DNA of 64,000 nt from Kytococcus aerolatus (GCF_900187395.1 NZ_FYEZ01000003.1:124001-188000), one strand, 5' to 3'; counted from the stretch's first letter, positions 15,685 through 25,524 are shown. Made by a program: numbers and translations. The notes: generated by a model not told the origin, from the letters alone.

Positions 15685-18596
15685 GGCTCCTCCTGAGGGG
15701 TGGGGGTGGGATCAGCAGCGGGAGTGTCCAGTTGGGCAGCCAGCAGCTCGGCCAGGTGGCGGCCCTCGGCGCCCCCGAGGTCGGAGGCCTGGAGGCGGCA
15801 GGAGAAGCCGTCGGTGAGCACCACGTCGTGCTCCCCCCGCCGCAGGGCGGGCAGCAGGTACTGCTCGGCCACCGCGACGGACACCTCGTAGTGCCCCTGC
15901 TCCACCCCGAAGTTGCCGGCCAGGCCGCAGCACCCGGCCAGGGCCTCCACCCGGGCGCCGGCACGCTCCAGGAGCCGCTTGTCGGCCTCCCAGCCCATCA
16001 CCGCGTGGTGGTGGCAGTGCGGCTGGGCGAGCACCCGCACGCCCTCCAGCGAGGGCGGCGTCCACTCGGCCCGGTGCAGCAGCTCGGCCAGGGTGAACGT
16101 CTGGGCCGCCACCGTCCGCGCCGCCGGGGTGCCCAGGAGCTCGGGGGCGTCCTTGCGCAGCACGCCGGTGCAGGAGGGCTCGATGCCGACGATCGGCACC
16201 CCCTGCTCGGCCAGCGGGCGCAGCTGCTCGACGGTCTGCTCCAGCAGGCGCCGGGCGGTGTCGAGCTGGCCGGTGGTGATCCAGGTCAGCCCGCAGCAGG
16301 TCTGCCGCGGCAGGAGGTCCACCTCGAACCCGGCGGCCTGCAGCACCTGGACCGTGGCGCCGGCGGCCTGCGGGGTGAAGGCTTCGCTGAAGGTGTCGAC
16401 GAAGAGCACCACCCGCTGCCGGGTCCGCGCCGCGACGGACTCCGACCGGACAGGCGCAGCCACCGCCCCGCCGGCCCCCGGAACGGCCCGGGGCAGGCTG
16501 CGCGCCACCGCGCCACCGCGGAAGGTGCGCGGGGCGAAGGAGGGCAGGCCCCGTCGGGGGTCGATGCCGGCGGCCCGCAGCAGCACCGGGACCCGGCGAG
16601 CGAGCCGCATCATCGCGTTGGCCAGCCCCGGGGTCCGCGCGGCGAGGGCCACCCAGCGGGGCAGCCAGCCCAGCGAGTAGTGCGTGATCGGGCGCAGCCG
16701 CCCCCGGTAGCGCTGGTGCAGGACCTCGGACTTCAGGGTCGCCATGTCCACCCCGGTCGGGCAGTCCGAGGCACAGCCCTTGCAGGAGAGGCACAGGTCG
16801 AGGCTGTCGTGCACGGCCGGGGAGTGCACGTCCAGCGGGCTCTCCCCGCTCAGGACCTCCTGCAGCACCCGGGCGCGGCCACGGGTGGAGTGCTGCTCCT
16901 CGCGGGTGGCCAGGAAGGACGGGCACATGACGGTCTGGCTCCGGTCGAGCACCCCGTCGGCGATGCACTTGCCCACCCCGGTGCACCGGTGGACGGCCCG
17001 GCTCAGCAGGCCGCCGTCCTCGGGATAGGTGAAGGCCGGGTCCGGCAGGTCGGTGCGGAGGGCCGGCAGCCGGAGGTGCGCGTCCAGCGGCTCGGGGTCC
17101 ACGAGCACGCCCGGGTTGAGCAGGCCCGCGGGGTCGAAGAGGTGCTTCACCCCGGCGAAGAGACGCAGCGCCTCGGGGGAGTACATGTACGGCAGCAGCT
17201 CGCTGCGGGCCCGGCCGTCACCGTGCTCGCCGGACATCGAGCCACCGAAATCCGCCACGAGCCGGGCGGCGTCCTCCAGGAAGGCCCGGCTGCGCGCGAC
17301 CCCGTCCGACGCCTCCAGCGGGAGGTCGAGGCGCACGTGCATGCAGCCCTCGCCGAAGTGCCCGTACGGCGCGGCGGAGAGCCCGTGCTCCTCCAGCAGC
17401 TCGTCGAAGCGACGGAGGTAGTCGCCGAGCTGGTCCGGCGGCACGGCGGCGTCCTCCCAACCGGCGTGGGCGGGCTCGTTCTCGGCCGACCGTCCGGCCA
17501 GACCGGCTCCGTCGGAGCGGATCCGCCACAGCGCTCGGGCCTCGGCAGGGTCGGGCACGTCGCGGGCGTCCAGGGCCTGCAGCTCCGGACCGGCGACGGC
17601 CACGAGGCGCTGCGCGGCCTCCTCGACCTCCTGCGTGGTGTCCCCGGCCAGCTCCACGAAGAGCCAGGCGGCGCCCCGCGGAAGCTCCGGCACGGCCTGC
17701 GGGCCACGACGGTCGCGCAGCACGTCGACGAGCCGGGCGTCCAGGCCCTCGCAGGCGGTGGGCCGGTGCTCCAGGAGGGCGGGCACGGCGTCGGCGGCGT
17801 CGTACTGGGTGGCGAAGCCCAGCACCACCAGCCGGCTCGAGGCGGGGCGCTCCACCAGCCGCACGGTGGCCTCGGTGAGCACCGCCAGGGTGCCCTCGGA
17901 GCCCACGAGCAGACCGGGCAGGTGGGTGCCGTTCTCCGGCAGGAGGTGCTCCAGCGCGTAGCCGGAGGCCTGTCGGCCGAAGCGTGCGAACTGGGTGCGG
18001 ACGGTCGCCAGGTCGGTGCTCACCAGGGCTCGGAGCTCGCGCTGCAGCTCCGTCTCGGCGGCGCTCAGGAGACGCCCGTCGGCCAGCACGCCCTCGACGG
18101 CCAGCGTGTTGTCCGAGGTGCGCCCGTAGGCCAGGCTCTTGGTGCCGCAGGCGTTGTTGCCGATCATCCCGCCGATGGTGCAGCGCGTGGAGGTGGACGG
18201 GTCCGGGCCGAAGAACAGGCCGTGGGGGCGAGCGGCGTCCTGCAGACGGGCCTGCACCACGCCGGGCTGGACGCGGGCCGTGCGGGCCTCGGCGTCGAGC
18301 TCCAGCACCCGGTTCATGTGGCGCGAGAAGTCCAGCACGATCCCCGGGCCGATGGCGTTGCCCGCGATCGAGGTGCCCGCGCCCCGCGCCGTGATCGGCA
18401 CCCCCTCCTGCCGGGCCAGCTCCACGGTGAGCGCCACCTCCTCGGCGTCGTGGGGCAGGACCACCACCTGCGGCGAGATGCGGTAGAGGGAGGCGTCGCT
18501 GGAGCGGGTGGCCAGGGTGGCGGCGTCGGCCCGCACGTCGTTCAGCCCGGCGCCCCTCAGGTGCTCGGCCAGCGGGGTGGTGCTCGTGACGGCCAT
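15681..18596 (-). CDS. FAD-linked D-2-hydroxyacid dehydrogenase fused to 4Fe-4S and CCG domains (YdiJ type)
   Basis: A 971-residue fusion. Residues about 35-230 form the PCMH-type FAD-binding domain (GVPITARGAGTSIAGNAIGP, FGPDPSTSTRCTIGGMIGNN, GLLVGSEGTLAVLTEATVRL). Residues about 260-510 form the FAD-oxidase C-terminal domain (SMSGEHGDGRARSELL). Then come two cluster motifs, CTGVGKCIADG with CPSF and CLSCKGCASDCPTG, and CCG-type motifs QTCCGLTWITTGQ and AGCCGLAGNFG. This is the layout of E. coli YdiJ, which I recall being reported as a D-2-hydroxyglutarate dehydrogenase. HglS makes D-2-hydroxyglutarate, so this enzyme would close the route to 2-oxoglutarate. D-lactate or glycolate are alternatives. 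ATG 18596 has GGGAGG upstream. Confidence 0.9.
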   Translation of the reverse strand: MAVTSTTPLAEHLRGAGLNDVRADAATLATRSSDASLYRISPQVVVLPHDAEEVALTVELARQEGVPITARGAGTSIAGNAIGPGIVLDFSRHMNRVLELDAEARTARVQPGVVQARLQDAARPHGLFFGPDPSTSTRCTIGGMIGNNACGTKSLAYGRTSDNTLAVEGVLADGRLLSAAETELQRELRALVSTDLATVRTQFARFGRQASGYALEHLLPENGTHLPGLLVGSEGTLAVLTEATVRLVERPASSRLVVLGFATQYDAADAVPALLEHRPTACEGLDARLVDVLRDRRGPQAVPELPRGAAWLFVELAGDTTQEVEEAAQRLVAVAGPELQALDARDVPDPAEARALWRIRSDGAGLAGRSAENEPAHAGWEDAAVPPDQLGDYLRRFDELLEEHGLSAAPYGHFGEGCMHVRLDLPLEASDGVARSRAFLEDAARLVADFGGSMSGEHGDGRARSELLPYMYSPEALRLFAGVKHLFDPAGLLNPGVLVDPEPLDAHLRLPALRTDLPDPAFTYPEDGGLLSRAVHRCTGVGKCIADGVLDRSQTVMCPSFLATREEQHSTRGRARVLQEVLSGESPLDVHSPAVHDSLDLCLSCKGCASDCPTGVDMATLKSEVLHQRYRGRLRPITHYSLGWLPRWVALAARTPGLANAMMRLARRVPVLLRAAGIDPRRGLPSFAPRTFRGGAVARSLPRAVPGAGGAVAAPVRSESVAARTRQRVVLFVDTFSEAFTPQAAGATVQVLQAAGFEVDLLPRQTCCGLTWITTGQLDTARRLLEQTVEQLRPLAEQGVPIVGIEPSCTGVLRKDAPELLGTPAARTVAAQTFTLAELLHRAEWTPPSLEGVRVLAQPHCHHHAVMGWEADKRLLERAGARVEALAGCCGLAGNFGVEQGHYEVSVAVAEQYLLPALRRGEHDVVLTDGFSCRLQASDLGGAEGRHLAELLAAQLDTPAADPTPTPQEEP

Positions 18597-18729
18597 GGAA
18601 CCTCCCTGGAGAGCCCGGCCCGGGCCCTCTCGACGCAATGATGTGACACAGAACACCATCATCACCCGAAAACCGCGCCCTGTCACGGGGCGCACCAAAT
18701 CCCCCCTCGCCGACCCAGCCGCCGACCCA

Positions 18730-18768
18730 GCGCGGGCCGCCCGGGAGAGGTCTCCGGGCGGCCCGCGC
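18730..18768 (-). terminator. Strong hairpin terminator after hutU
   Basis: A perfect 15-bp GC stem (18730-18744 with 18754-18768, starting GCGCGGGCCGCCCGG) encloses a 9-nt loop and lies 17 nt past the hutU stop codon. There is no clear U-tract, as usual in high-GC genomes. It separates the hutU transcript from the promoter region of the next minus-strand gene. Confidence 0.8.
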
Positions 18769-18784
18769 CGCTGCCGGCCGGGGC

Positions 18785-20497
18785 TCAGCCCTCGGCCACC
18801 TCGTCGGTGGAGCCCGCGGCCTTGCGGCGGGCCGCGTCCATCATCGGCACCCGCACGCCGCGCTCGTCGGCCACGTCCACGGCCCGCTGGTAGCCGGCGT
18901 CGACGTGGCGGAACACGCCCATCGCCGGGTCGTTCGTGAGCAGCGCCTCGAGCTTGCGCTCAGCCAGCTCCGTGCCGTCGGCCAGACCCACCTGCCCGGC
19001 GTGGATCGACCGGCCGATGCCGACGCCACCACCGTGGTGGATGGAGGTCCACGCCGCCCCGGAGCTCGCCGAGGTGAGCGCGTTGAGCAGCGGCCAGTCG
19101 GCCACCGCGTCAGTGCCGTCCTTCATCGCCTCGGTCTCGCGGTAGGGGCTGGCCACCGAGCCCGAGTCGAGGTGATCGCGCCCGATGACGATCGGCGCCG
19201 ACACCTTCCCCTCACGCACCAGCCGGTTGAAGAGCATCCCGGCCCGGTGCCGCTCGCCGTAGCCCAGCCAGCAGATGCGGGCCGGCAGACCCTCGAACTC
19301 CACGAACTCGTCCGCGGCGTCCAGCCAGCGATGCAGGTGCTCGTTCTCCGGGAAGAGCTCCTTGAGCGCCTGGTCGGTGACACGGATGTCCTCCGGGTCG
19401 CCGGAGAGGGCCACCCAGCGGAACGGACCGAGCCCCTCGCAGAAGAGCGGGCGGATGTAGGCCGGGACGAAGCCCGGGAACTCGAAGGCCCGGTCGTACC
19501 CGCCCTTGCGAGCCTCGTCACGGATGGAGTTGCCGTAGTCGAACACCTCGGCGCCGGCGTCCTGCAGCTCCACCATCGCCTTGACGTGCGCGGCCATCGA
19601 CTTCTGGGCCCTCCGCGTGAAGCCCTCCGGGTCGCGCTCGACCTCGGCCTGCCAGTCCTCCACGGAGATGCCCAGCGGCAGGTAGCTCAGCGGGTCGTGG
19701 GCGCTGGTCTGGTCGGTGACCACGTCGATCGTCAGGTCGCCGGCCGTGTGCCGCTCCAGCAGGGCCGGGAAGACCTCGGCGGCGTTGCCCACGATGCCGA
19801 TGGACAGACCGCGCTCCTCCTCCTTGGCCGCGTTGGCGCGCGCGATGGCGTCGTCCAGGTCGTCGGCGATCTCGTGCAGGTAGCGCTTGCCCACGCGGCG
19901 CTCCAGGCGGGTGCGGTCCACGTCGACCACCAGGCACACGCCGTCGTTGAGGGTGACGGCCAGCGGCTGCGCACCCCCCATGCCGCCGCACCCGCCGGTG
20001 AGGGTGATGGTGCCGGCCAGCGTGCCCCCGAAGCGCTTCCTGCCCACGGCGGCGAAGGTCTCGTAGGTGCCCTGGAGGATCCCCTGGGTGGCGATGTAGA
20101 TCCACGATCCGGCCGTCATCTGGCCATACATCATGAGCCCCTCGGCCTCGAGCTCACGGAAGTGCTCCCAGGTGGCCCAGTCCCCCACCAGGTTGGAGTT
20201 GGCGATGAGCACGCGCGGCGCCCACTCGTTCGTCCGCAGGACGCCGACGGGCTTGCCGGACTGGACCAGGAGGGTCTCGTCCTCCTCCAGCTCCTTGAGG
20301 GACTCGACGATGGCGTCGAAGGCCTCCCAGGAGCGGGCGGCGCGGCCGGTGCCGCCGTAGACCACCAGGTCGTCGGGGCGCTCGGCCACCTCCGGGTCGA
20401 GGTTGTTCATGAGCATCCGCAGCGGGGCCTCGGTGGCCCAGGACTTGCAGGTGAGCTCGGTGCCGCGCGGGGCACGGACGGGGCGGGCGCCTTCCAT
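18785..20497 (-). CDS. hutU: Urocanate hydratase
   Basis: A 570-residue cytosolic enzyme, close to the usual 550-560. It hydrates urocanate to 4-imidazolone-5-propionate using tightly bound NAD+ as an electrophile, the second step of histidine degradation. Motifs include [37 protein letters not shown], the NAD-binding [20 protein letters not shown] and [21 protein letters not shown] 20497 follows GAAGGAG. A 16-bp palindrome identical to one beside hutH lies about 100 bp upstream (20598-20613), so regulation by the IclR protein at 34194 is likely. A strong hairpin follows the gene. Confidence 0.97.
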   Translation of the reverse strand: MEGARPVRAPRGTELTCKSWATEAPLRMLMNNLDPEVAERPDDLVVYGGTGRAARSWEAFDAIVESLKELEEDETLLVQSGKPVGVLRTNEWAPRVLIANSNLVGDWATWEHFRELEAEGLMMYGQMTAGSWIYIATQGILQGTYETFAAVGRKRFGGTLAGTITLTGGCGGMGGAQPLAVTLNDGVCLVVDVDRTRLERRVGKRYLHEIADDLDDAIARANAAKEEERGLSIGIVGNAAEVFPALLERHTAGDLTIDVVTDQTSAHDPLSYLPLGISVEDWQAEVERDPEGFTRRAQKSMAAHVKAMVELQDAGAEVFDYGNSIRDEARKGGYDRAFEFPGFVPAYIRPLFCEGLGPFRWVALSGDPEDIRVTDQALKELFPENEHLHRWLDAADEFVEFEGLPARICWLGYGERHRAGMLFNRLVREGKVSAPIVIGRDHLDSGSVASPYRETEAMKDGTDAVADWPLLNALTSASSGAAWTSIHHGGGVGIGRSIHAGQVGLADGTELAERKLEALLTNDPAMGVFRHVDAGYQRAVDVADERGVRVPMMDAARRKAAGSTDEVAEG

Positions 20498-20597
20498 GGG
20501 GAACTCCTTCGACTCGGGTGGTGCGGGCCGGCCGGTGCCGGGTGCTCCCATTGCAGCAGCGGAGGGCGCCTGCATCTGCGGGGCGCGCGATGCGAGT

Positions 20598-20613
20598 GTC
20601 CCAGATGTGGGAC
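20598..20613. promoter_or_regulatory. Hut palindrome 1 (upstream of hutU)
   Basis: GTCCCAGATGTGGGAC has perfect 6-bp arms around a 4-bp centre. The identical 16 bases occur at 34169-34184 between hutH and the IclR gene. Its position about 100 bp upstream of the hutU start suits a regulator site. IclR-type regulators bind palindromes of about this size, so the IclR protein at 34194 is the likely binder. Confidence 0.72.
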
Positions 20614-20630
20614 GGGCGGCCTCAGGAGCT

Positions 20631-21059
20631 TCACAGCGCGGCGTGGGCTTCGAGGGCGAAGCCGCGCGCCCGATGTGCCTCCAGCGCCTCCTCGGCCAGC
20701 TCGGTGGAGCCCACGACCTGCGCCAGGATCCGGAGCGCCTCGCCCCGGGTGACCGGGCCGGGCTCGCCCGCCTGCCGCAGCGGGTCGGCGAACTCGGACA
20801 AGTCCTCGAGGGCGTGAGCAGAGAGGGGATGCGGGTCCTGACCGAGAGCCCGGGCCAGCACTGCATCGAGGGTGAGGTGCAAGGCACTCCGGCGCCGCCC
20901 CGCGATCCCGTGGCGGGTCAGGAATGCCTCGAAGGGCTCGGCCTCCCCGTACTGGACGCTCAGGCTCAGCGACCTGACCAAGTCCTGCAGCTCGGAGACC
21001 TCCTCCTGGAGCCGCCTCATCGCCCGGTCTGCCGGCCTCCCTTCACCATCGCTGCTCAC
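20631..21059 (-). CDS. Hypothetical protein with N-terminal helix
   Basis: A product of about 142 residues with no recognised family. The start is uncertain: GTG 21059 or ATG 21020. Near the N-terminus is a probable coiled helix ([20 protein letters not shown]), followed by mostly helical, Leu- and Ala-rich sequence. No membrane segment or catalytic motif is seen. It is divergent from the threonine aldolase gene and lies about 130 bp upstream of hutU with the hut palindrome between them. It is probably not in the hutU transcript. The frame uses codons typical of its neighbours, which supports coding, but the call is moderate. Confidence 0.58.
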   Translation of the reverse strand: MSSDGEGRPADRAMRRLQEEVSELQDLVRSLSLSVQYGEAEPFEAFLTRHGIAGRRRSALHLTLDAVLARALGQDPHPLSAHALEDLSEFADPLRQAGEPGPVTRGEALRILAQVVGSTELAEEALEAHRARGFALEAHAAL

Positions 21060-21120
21060 AGCCTCGGAGGATAGGCGAGCGCCCCGGCACCAGCGGGCCT
21101 CCCGCCCGTAGGCTCGGCGC

Positions 21121-22236
21121 ATGACCGAGGAACTCGCCGCCCGCCAGCAGGCCGCTGCCGACGCCGCCACCCGCCACCTCACCGGGGGCCGCCCCTCCCC
21201 GGCATCCGAGCTGCGCAGCCTCGCCGACCACCTCGACGCCCTCGTCGAGCGCGGCAACCTCGCCCCGGGCACCGCCGGCTGGGACCACTACGGCGACGAC
21301 GGCACGGTCGCGCTCGTCGAGCGGCGGGTCGCCGGGCTGCTCGGCAAGCCCGACGCCGTGTTCATGCCCAGCGGGATCATGGCCCAGGAGATCGCCCTGC
21401 GCGTCCACTGCGACGCCGCCGGCACCCGCCGGGTGGCGATGCCGGACCTCTCCCACCTGCTCGTCCACGAGGAGGACGGCCCCCGCCGCCTCCACGGGTT
21501 CGAGGTCGAGCACCTCACCACCGGGCCACAGGTGGCCACCGCCGAGCACCTCGCCCGCATCCCGGGCCGTCTCGGCGCGGCGCTGGCCGAGCTGCCGCTG
21601 CGCGACGGCGGCTACCTCCTGCCCACCTGGGAGGAGCTCACCGGGCTCTCCGAGGCCTGCCGCGAGCGCGGGGTCGCCCTGCACCTCGACGGCGCGCGCC
21701 TCTGGGAGAGCCAGCCGTGGTTCGACCGGCCGCTCGCCGAGATCGCCGGCCTCGCCGACTCGGTCTACGTCTCGTTCTACAAGGGCCTGGCCGGGATGGC
21801 CGGGGCCGCGCTGGCCGGCAGCGAGGGGCTCTGCGCCGAGGCCCGCGTCTGGCGCCGCAGGCAGGGCGGCACGCTCTTCACCCTCATGCCCTTCGCGGTG
21901 GGGGCGCTGCGCGGGCTCGAGGAGCACCTCCCGCAGATGGCCGCCCGCCACGCCTACGCCCGCGACTGGGCCGCGGCACTCGCCGAGCGCGGCGTCCGCA
22001 CCGTGCCGGCCGAGCCGCACGCGGTCGCCTTCCGCGCCTACCTCCCCGGGTCGGCCGATGCGGTGAGCGAGCGCGCGCTGGCCGCCGTGGAACGGGACAA
22101 GGTGATGCTGCCGATGCAGTGGCGCGCCGCCGACGTGCCCGGCTGGGTCTGGACCGAACTGACCGTCGGGGCGACCACGCTGGCCTTCGACGTGGCCGAG
22201 GCCGCGGACCGCATCGCGGCGCTGGCCGAGGACTGA
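21121..22236 (+). CDS. ltaE: Low-specificity threonine aldolase (PLP, beta-eliminating lyase family)
   Basis: A 371-residue fold-type I PLP enzyme. It would cleave L-threonine or allo-threonine to glycine and acetaldehyde. The sequence shows FMPSGIMAQEIALRVHC, the PLP-holding LHLDGARLWESQPWF (Asp190) and the Schiff-base lysine in YVSFYKGLAGMAGAALAG (Lys221), with WRRRQGG further on. The length fits the family. It starts 61 bp from a divergent small gene and converges on selB. An unspecific beta-hydroxy amino acid aldolase is equally consistent with the sequence. Confidence 0.88.
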   Translation: MTEELAARQQAAADAATRHLTGGRPSPASELRSLADHLDALVERGNLAPGTAGWDHYGDDGTVALVERRVAGLLGKPDAVFMPSGIMAQEIALRVHCDAAGTRRVAMPDLSHLLVHEEDGPRRLHGFEVEHLTTGPQVATAEHLARIPGRLGAALAELPLRDGGYLLPTWEELTGLSEACRERGVALHLDGARLWESQPWFDRPLAEIAGLADSVYVSFYKGLAGMAGAALAGSEGLCAEARVWRRRQGGTLFTLMPFAVGALRGLEEHLPQMAARHAYARDWAAALAERGVRTVPAEPHAVAFRAYLPGSADAVSERALAAVERDKVMLPMQWRAADVPGWVWTELTVGATTLAFDVAEAADRIAALAED

Positions 22237-22266
22237 GCCGGCCAAGGGCCGAGCCCTGCCGCCGGC
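22237..22266. terminator. Possible bidirectional hairpin between ltaE and selB
   Basis: AGGGC-CGA-GCCCT (22245-22257) is flanked by GCCGGC on both sides (22237-22242 and 22261-22266), giving a two-part stem with a small internal loop. It lies in the 40-bp gap between two convergent genes, where a shared terminator is expected. Confidence 0.4.
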
Positions 22267-22276
22267 CAGCCCACGT

Positions 22277-24190
22277 TCAGCGCACCACCTCGCGGCGCTG
22301 GCCGTCGACCCGCCGGGTCCACCCGCGACCGTCCAGGTGCTCCAGCAGCGGAACCGCCACCCGACGCGTGGTGCCCAGGGCCTGCCGGGCCTCGCTGAGC
22401 GTGAAGGGCTGGGGCAGACCGGCGAGCACCCGCATGGCGCGGGCGGGACCGTCGGGCAGCAGCACCACCTCACCGGGCAGACGGAGGATCCGCCCCACCC
22501 GGGCTGCAGCGGCCAGCTCCCGCGCCCCCAGGGCCAGGTCCGCGAGCTCGTGCGCCTCGGGAGCGTTGAACGGCTCCTGGCGCAGCCACTGCTCCACCTG
22601 GACGATGCCCGCCTCGGCCGCCCCCAGCCCGCCAGCACCCGGCTTCCGGACCAGGCCGTCGGTGAGCTCCAGCCCGGCCACCGGGGCCAGCGCCGTGACG
22701 AGATCGGACCACTCGCTCGCACTGAGCCGCCCCGGCAACCCCAGCGCCCTCGCGGCACCGGCCACGAGAACTCCCGGGCTCAACGGGTCGGCCTCGTGGT
22801 GGGCCGCGACGGCCCGGGCGAGCTCCTCGCCCCAGGCCGACCAGGCGGCGCCGTCCACGACGAGCTCCCCGACCCGGACCTCGGCGGGCACCTCATCGGC
22901 CGTCGCTCCGGATGCCTCGGCCCCGGCCCCGCTGTCCAGCCCGAGGCGTTCCAGCAGGCCCGCCGGCTGCACCTGCCACTCGGTGAGCCGCAGCGCCCGC
23001 AGGGCCGCCCGACGGTCCGGGCGGGCAGGCTCCCCGCCCTGCCCCTCGGCCTCGGCACCGCAGGCCGCGGCCAGGTCCTCCGCCCGGGCCGCGGCGGCAC
23101 CCCGTCGGCGCAGCGGCCGGGGCGCGAGATCGAGCACCTCAGCGGCCCACAGCTCGCGGGTGCCCGGGTCGCGGAGGATCACCCGGTCCCCCACCCGCCA
23201 GGGCAGGGCGTGCGGAAGGGTCACCCGGACCACCGCACCAGCCCCCAGCGGACGCACCCGCACCTCGAGGTCGGCGGTACCGACGTGCAGCATCGCATGG
23301 ACCGGCGGCACCTCCGCCCCGGTGACCGGGCGCACGGCAAGGTCGACGACGTCCGCCCGCTCCCACGCACCCGGCGTCGTGAGGACGGCCCCGCGCCCCA
23401 CCGCCTCGCGCTCCACCCGCCGCAGGTTGACCGCCGCCCGGGTCACCGGACCCAGCGCCTCGGCGGCCCGGCCCTGGCTGTGCAGGCCACGGACCTCCAC
23501 GGTGGCCACCTCGCCCTCGTCGTCGAGGAGCTCCAGGGCATCGCCCGGGCGCAGGGTGCCCGCCCCCAGGGTGCCGGTGACCACGGTGCCGCTGCCGGGG
23601 ACGGTGAAGGAGCGGTCCGCCCAGAGCCGGACCGGGGCCGCCGGGTCGGGCTCGGGCAGGGCGGCCACGAGGCGGTCGAACGCGGCGGTGAGCTCGACCA
23701 TGCCCTCACCGCTCACGGCGGAGACGGCCACCAGCGGCACCTCGCCCGGCGCCACCGCGGCGCCGGTGCGTCCCAGCACCGCCGCCACCTCCGACCGGGC
23801 ACGGTCGGCGACGGGGCCGGGGTCGGCCAGATCCGCCCGGGTGACGGCCACCAGGACGTGCCGGACCCCGAGCGCCTCCACCGCCGCCAGGTGCTCCGTG
23901 GTCTGCTCCTGCCAGCCCTGGTCGGCCGCCACCACGAGGAGCACCGCGGGGACCGGACCCAGCCCGCTGAGCATGGTCCCGATGAAGCGCCGGTGCCCCG
24001 GCACGTCGACGAAGGCGACCTCCGCCCCGGAGGGCAGCGCGGTCCAGACGAAGCCGAGCTCGATGGTCAGGCCGCGCTGCTTCTCCTCGGTGAGGCGGTC
24101 CGGGTCCCGGCCGGTCAGGGCCCGGACGAGCGTGGACTTGCCGTGATCCACGTGGCCGGCGGTGGCGACGACCTGGCGGCGCGGACTCAC
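22277..24190 (-). CDS. selB: Selenocysteine-specific elongation factor SelB
   Basis: A 637-residue translational GTPase that brings Sec-tRNA-Sec to UGA codons marked by a SECIS hairpin. The G1 motif is GHVDHGKST (12-20). Switch II is DVPGHRRFIGTMLSG, and TRAD replaces the usual NKxD. EF-Tu-like beta-barrel domains follow to about residue 360. The C-terminal third (about 400-637) is the winged-helix region that binds the SECIS RNA, ending near RRVAVPLLEHLDGRGWTRRV. Its ATG overlaps the selA stop (ATGA, 24190/24187), so the two are translationally coupled. Its visible client is the UGA-containing fdhA at 29127-32441. Confidence 0.96.
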   Translation of the reverse strand: MSPRRQVVATAGHVDHGKSTLVRALTGRDPDRLTEEKQRGLTIELGFVWTALPSGAEVAFVDVPGHRRFIGTMLSGLGPVPAVLLVVAADQGWQEQTTEHLAAVEALGVRHVLVAVTRADLADPGPVADRARSEVAAVLGRTGAAVAPGEVPLVAVSAVSGEGMVELTAAFDRLVAALPEPDPAAPVRLWADRSFTVPGSGTVVTGTLGAGTLRPGDALELLDDEGEVATVEVRGLHSQGRAAEALGPVTRAAVNLRRVEREAVGRGAVLTTPGAWERADVVDLAVRPVTGAEVPPVHAMLHVGTADLEVRVRPLGAGAVVRVTLPHALPWRVGDRVILRDPGTRELWAAEVLDLAPRPLRRRGAAAARAEDLAAACGAEAEGQGGEPARPDRRAALRALRLTEWQVQPAGLLERLGLDSGAGAEASGATADEVPAEVRVGELVVDGAAWSAWGEELARAVAAHHEADPLSPGVLVAGAARALGLPGRLSASEWSDLVTALAPVAGLELTDGLVRKPGAGGLGAAEAGIVQVEQWLRQEPFNAPEAHELADLALGARELAAAARVGRILRLPGEVVLLPDGPARAMRVLAGLPQPFTLSEARQALGTTRRVAVPLLEHLDGRGWTRRVDGQRREVVR

Positions 24191-25524
24191 GGGCGCCCCA
24201 GGGCACGACGGAGGGCGGCCTCGAGGGCCGGCTCGTCGGCGGGGTCGATACAGCGCAGGTCCACCAGGCCCCGGCCGTCCTCGATGCGCGCGAGCACCGC
24301 CGGGACCGGGGGTGTGGCGCCGTCCACCACCGCGGCGTCCGGGGTGCGGAGCCGCTCCACCACCTCGGGCGGGACGACCACCGCCCAGCCCGGCAGCGGC
24401 ACCCCCGGCGCTCCCCCACCCCCGACGCGACCGTCGACGGCGGTGACCGCCAGGCCGAGGGCGTCGGCGAGGCGGCGGGCACGCTGCTCGAGCTCGGCGG
24501 GGGTGCGGCGCAGGGCGGTGGTGACCGGGACGTCGGCGGCCCGGAGAGTGGCCTCCAGCGCGGCGAGCGTCAGCTTGTCCACCCGCATCGCCCGCTGGAG
24601 GGGGTGACGGCGGAGGCGCTCCACGAGCTCGGCGCGGCCCAGGACGATGCCGGCCTGCGGGCCACCGAGGAGCTTGTCGCCGCTGGCGGTCACCAGGTCG
24701 GCGCCCTCGGCCAGCGCGGTGCGGGCGTCGGGCTCGCCGGGCAGGAGCGGCTCGGGGGCGAGCAGGCCCGAGCCGATGTCGTGGACCACCGGGACGCCCA
24801 GGCCGGCCAGCTCGCGGACCGGGACCCCGGCGGTGAAGCCCTCGACGCGGAAGTTGCTCGGGTGGACCACGAGGATGCAGCCGGTCTGCGGGCCGACGAC
24901 CTCGGCGTAGTCGCGCAGGTGGGTGCGGTTGGTGGTGCCGACCTCGCGGATGCGGGCGCCGGTGGACTCGATGAGCTCGTGGAGGCGGAAGCCGTCGCCG
25001 ATCTCCACCACCTGGCCGCGGGAGACGACGACCTCCTTGCCGGTGGCGAGGGTGGCGGCGGCCAGGGCCAGGGCGGCGGCGCCGTTGTTCACCACGAGGG
25101 CGGACTCGGCGCCGGGGACCGCGTCGCGCAGGGCGGTGGTGGCGGCGACACCGCGGCGGCTGCGGCGGCCGGTGGCGAGGTCCAGCTCGACGTCAACGGC
25201 ACCGGCCGCATCGAGGAGCGCCTCGCGGGCCAGGGTGCTCAGGGGCGCGCGGCCGAGGTTGGTGTGGACGACGACACCGGTGGCGTTGAGGACCGGGGTG
25301 AGGCTGCTGGCCCGGGGCGGGAGGGCGGCGAGGGCGGCGTCGGGCACCTCGACCGGGGGGATCTCGCCGGTGCGGGCCTGCCCCTGGGCGGCGGACACGG
25401 CGGCCCGGACGGTGGACCGGTCGAAGCGGGCCAGGGCCGCGGCGAGGCGTGGGTCGGACAGCACGGCATCGGTGCGCGGGACGTGGCGCCGCGGGTCCGT
25501 GGGGGCTGCGGGGTCACCGGTCAT
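24187..25524 (-). CDS. selA: L-seryl-tRNA(Sec) selenium transferase SelA
   Basis: A 445-residue PLP enzyme that converts Ser-tRNA-Sec to Sec-tRNA-Sec with selenophosphate. The N-terminal tRNA-binding part is followed by the PLP fold: VLNATGVVVHTNLGRAPLS, VVNNGAAALALAAATLA, VVHDIGSGLLAPEPLLPGEP and the Schiff-base lysine in TASGDKLLGGPQAGIVLG. ATG 25524 is preferred; a TTG two codons upstream is less likely. The gene lies 88 bp downstream of tRNA-Sec on the same strand and is coupled to selB. Confidence 0.96.
   Translation of the reverse strand: MTGDPAAPTDPRRHVPRTDAVLSDPRLAAALARFDRSTVRAAVSAAQGQARTGEIPPVEVPDAALAALPPRASSLTPVLNATGVVVHTNLGRAPLSTLAREALLDAAGAVDVELDLATGRRSRRGVAATTALRDAVPGAESALVVNNGAAALALAAATLATGKEVVVSRGQVVEIGDGFRLHELIESTGARIREVGTTNRTHLRDYAEVVGPQTGCILVVHPSNFRVEGFTAGVPVRELAGLGVPVVHDIGSGLLAPEPLLPGEPDARTALAEGADLVTASGDKLLGGPQAGIVLGRAELVERLRRHPLQRAMRVDKLTLAALEATLRAADVPVTTALRRTPAELEQRARRLADALGLAVTAVDGRVGGGGAPGVPLPGWAVVVPPEVVERLRTPDAAVVDGATPPVPAVLARIEDGRGLVDLRCIDPADEPALEAALRRALGRP

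Noticed and set aside
18631-18660. GATG...CATC near-palindrome upstream of the FAD/4Fe-4S dehydrogenase gene
   Set aside because: The arms match over only four bases and no second copy was found, so a regulator site is not supported.
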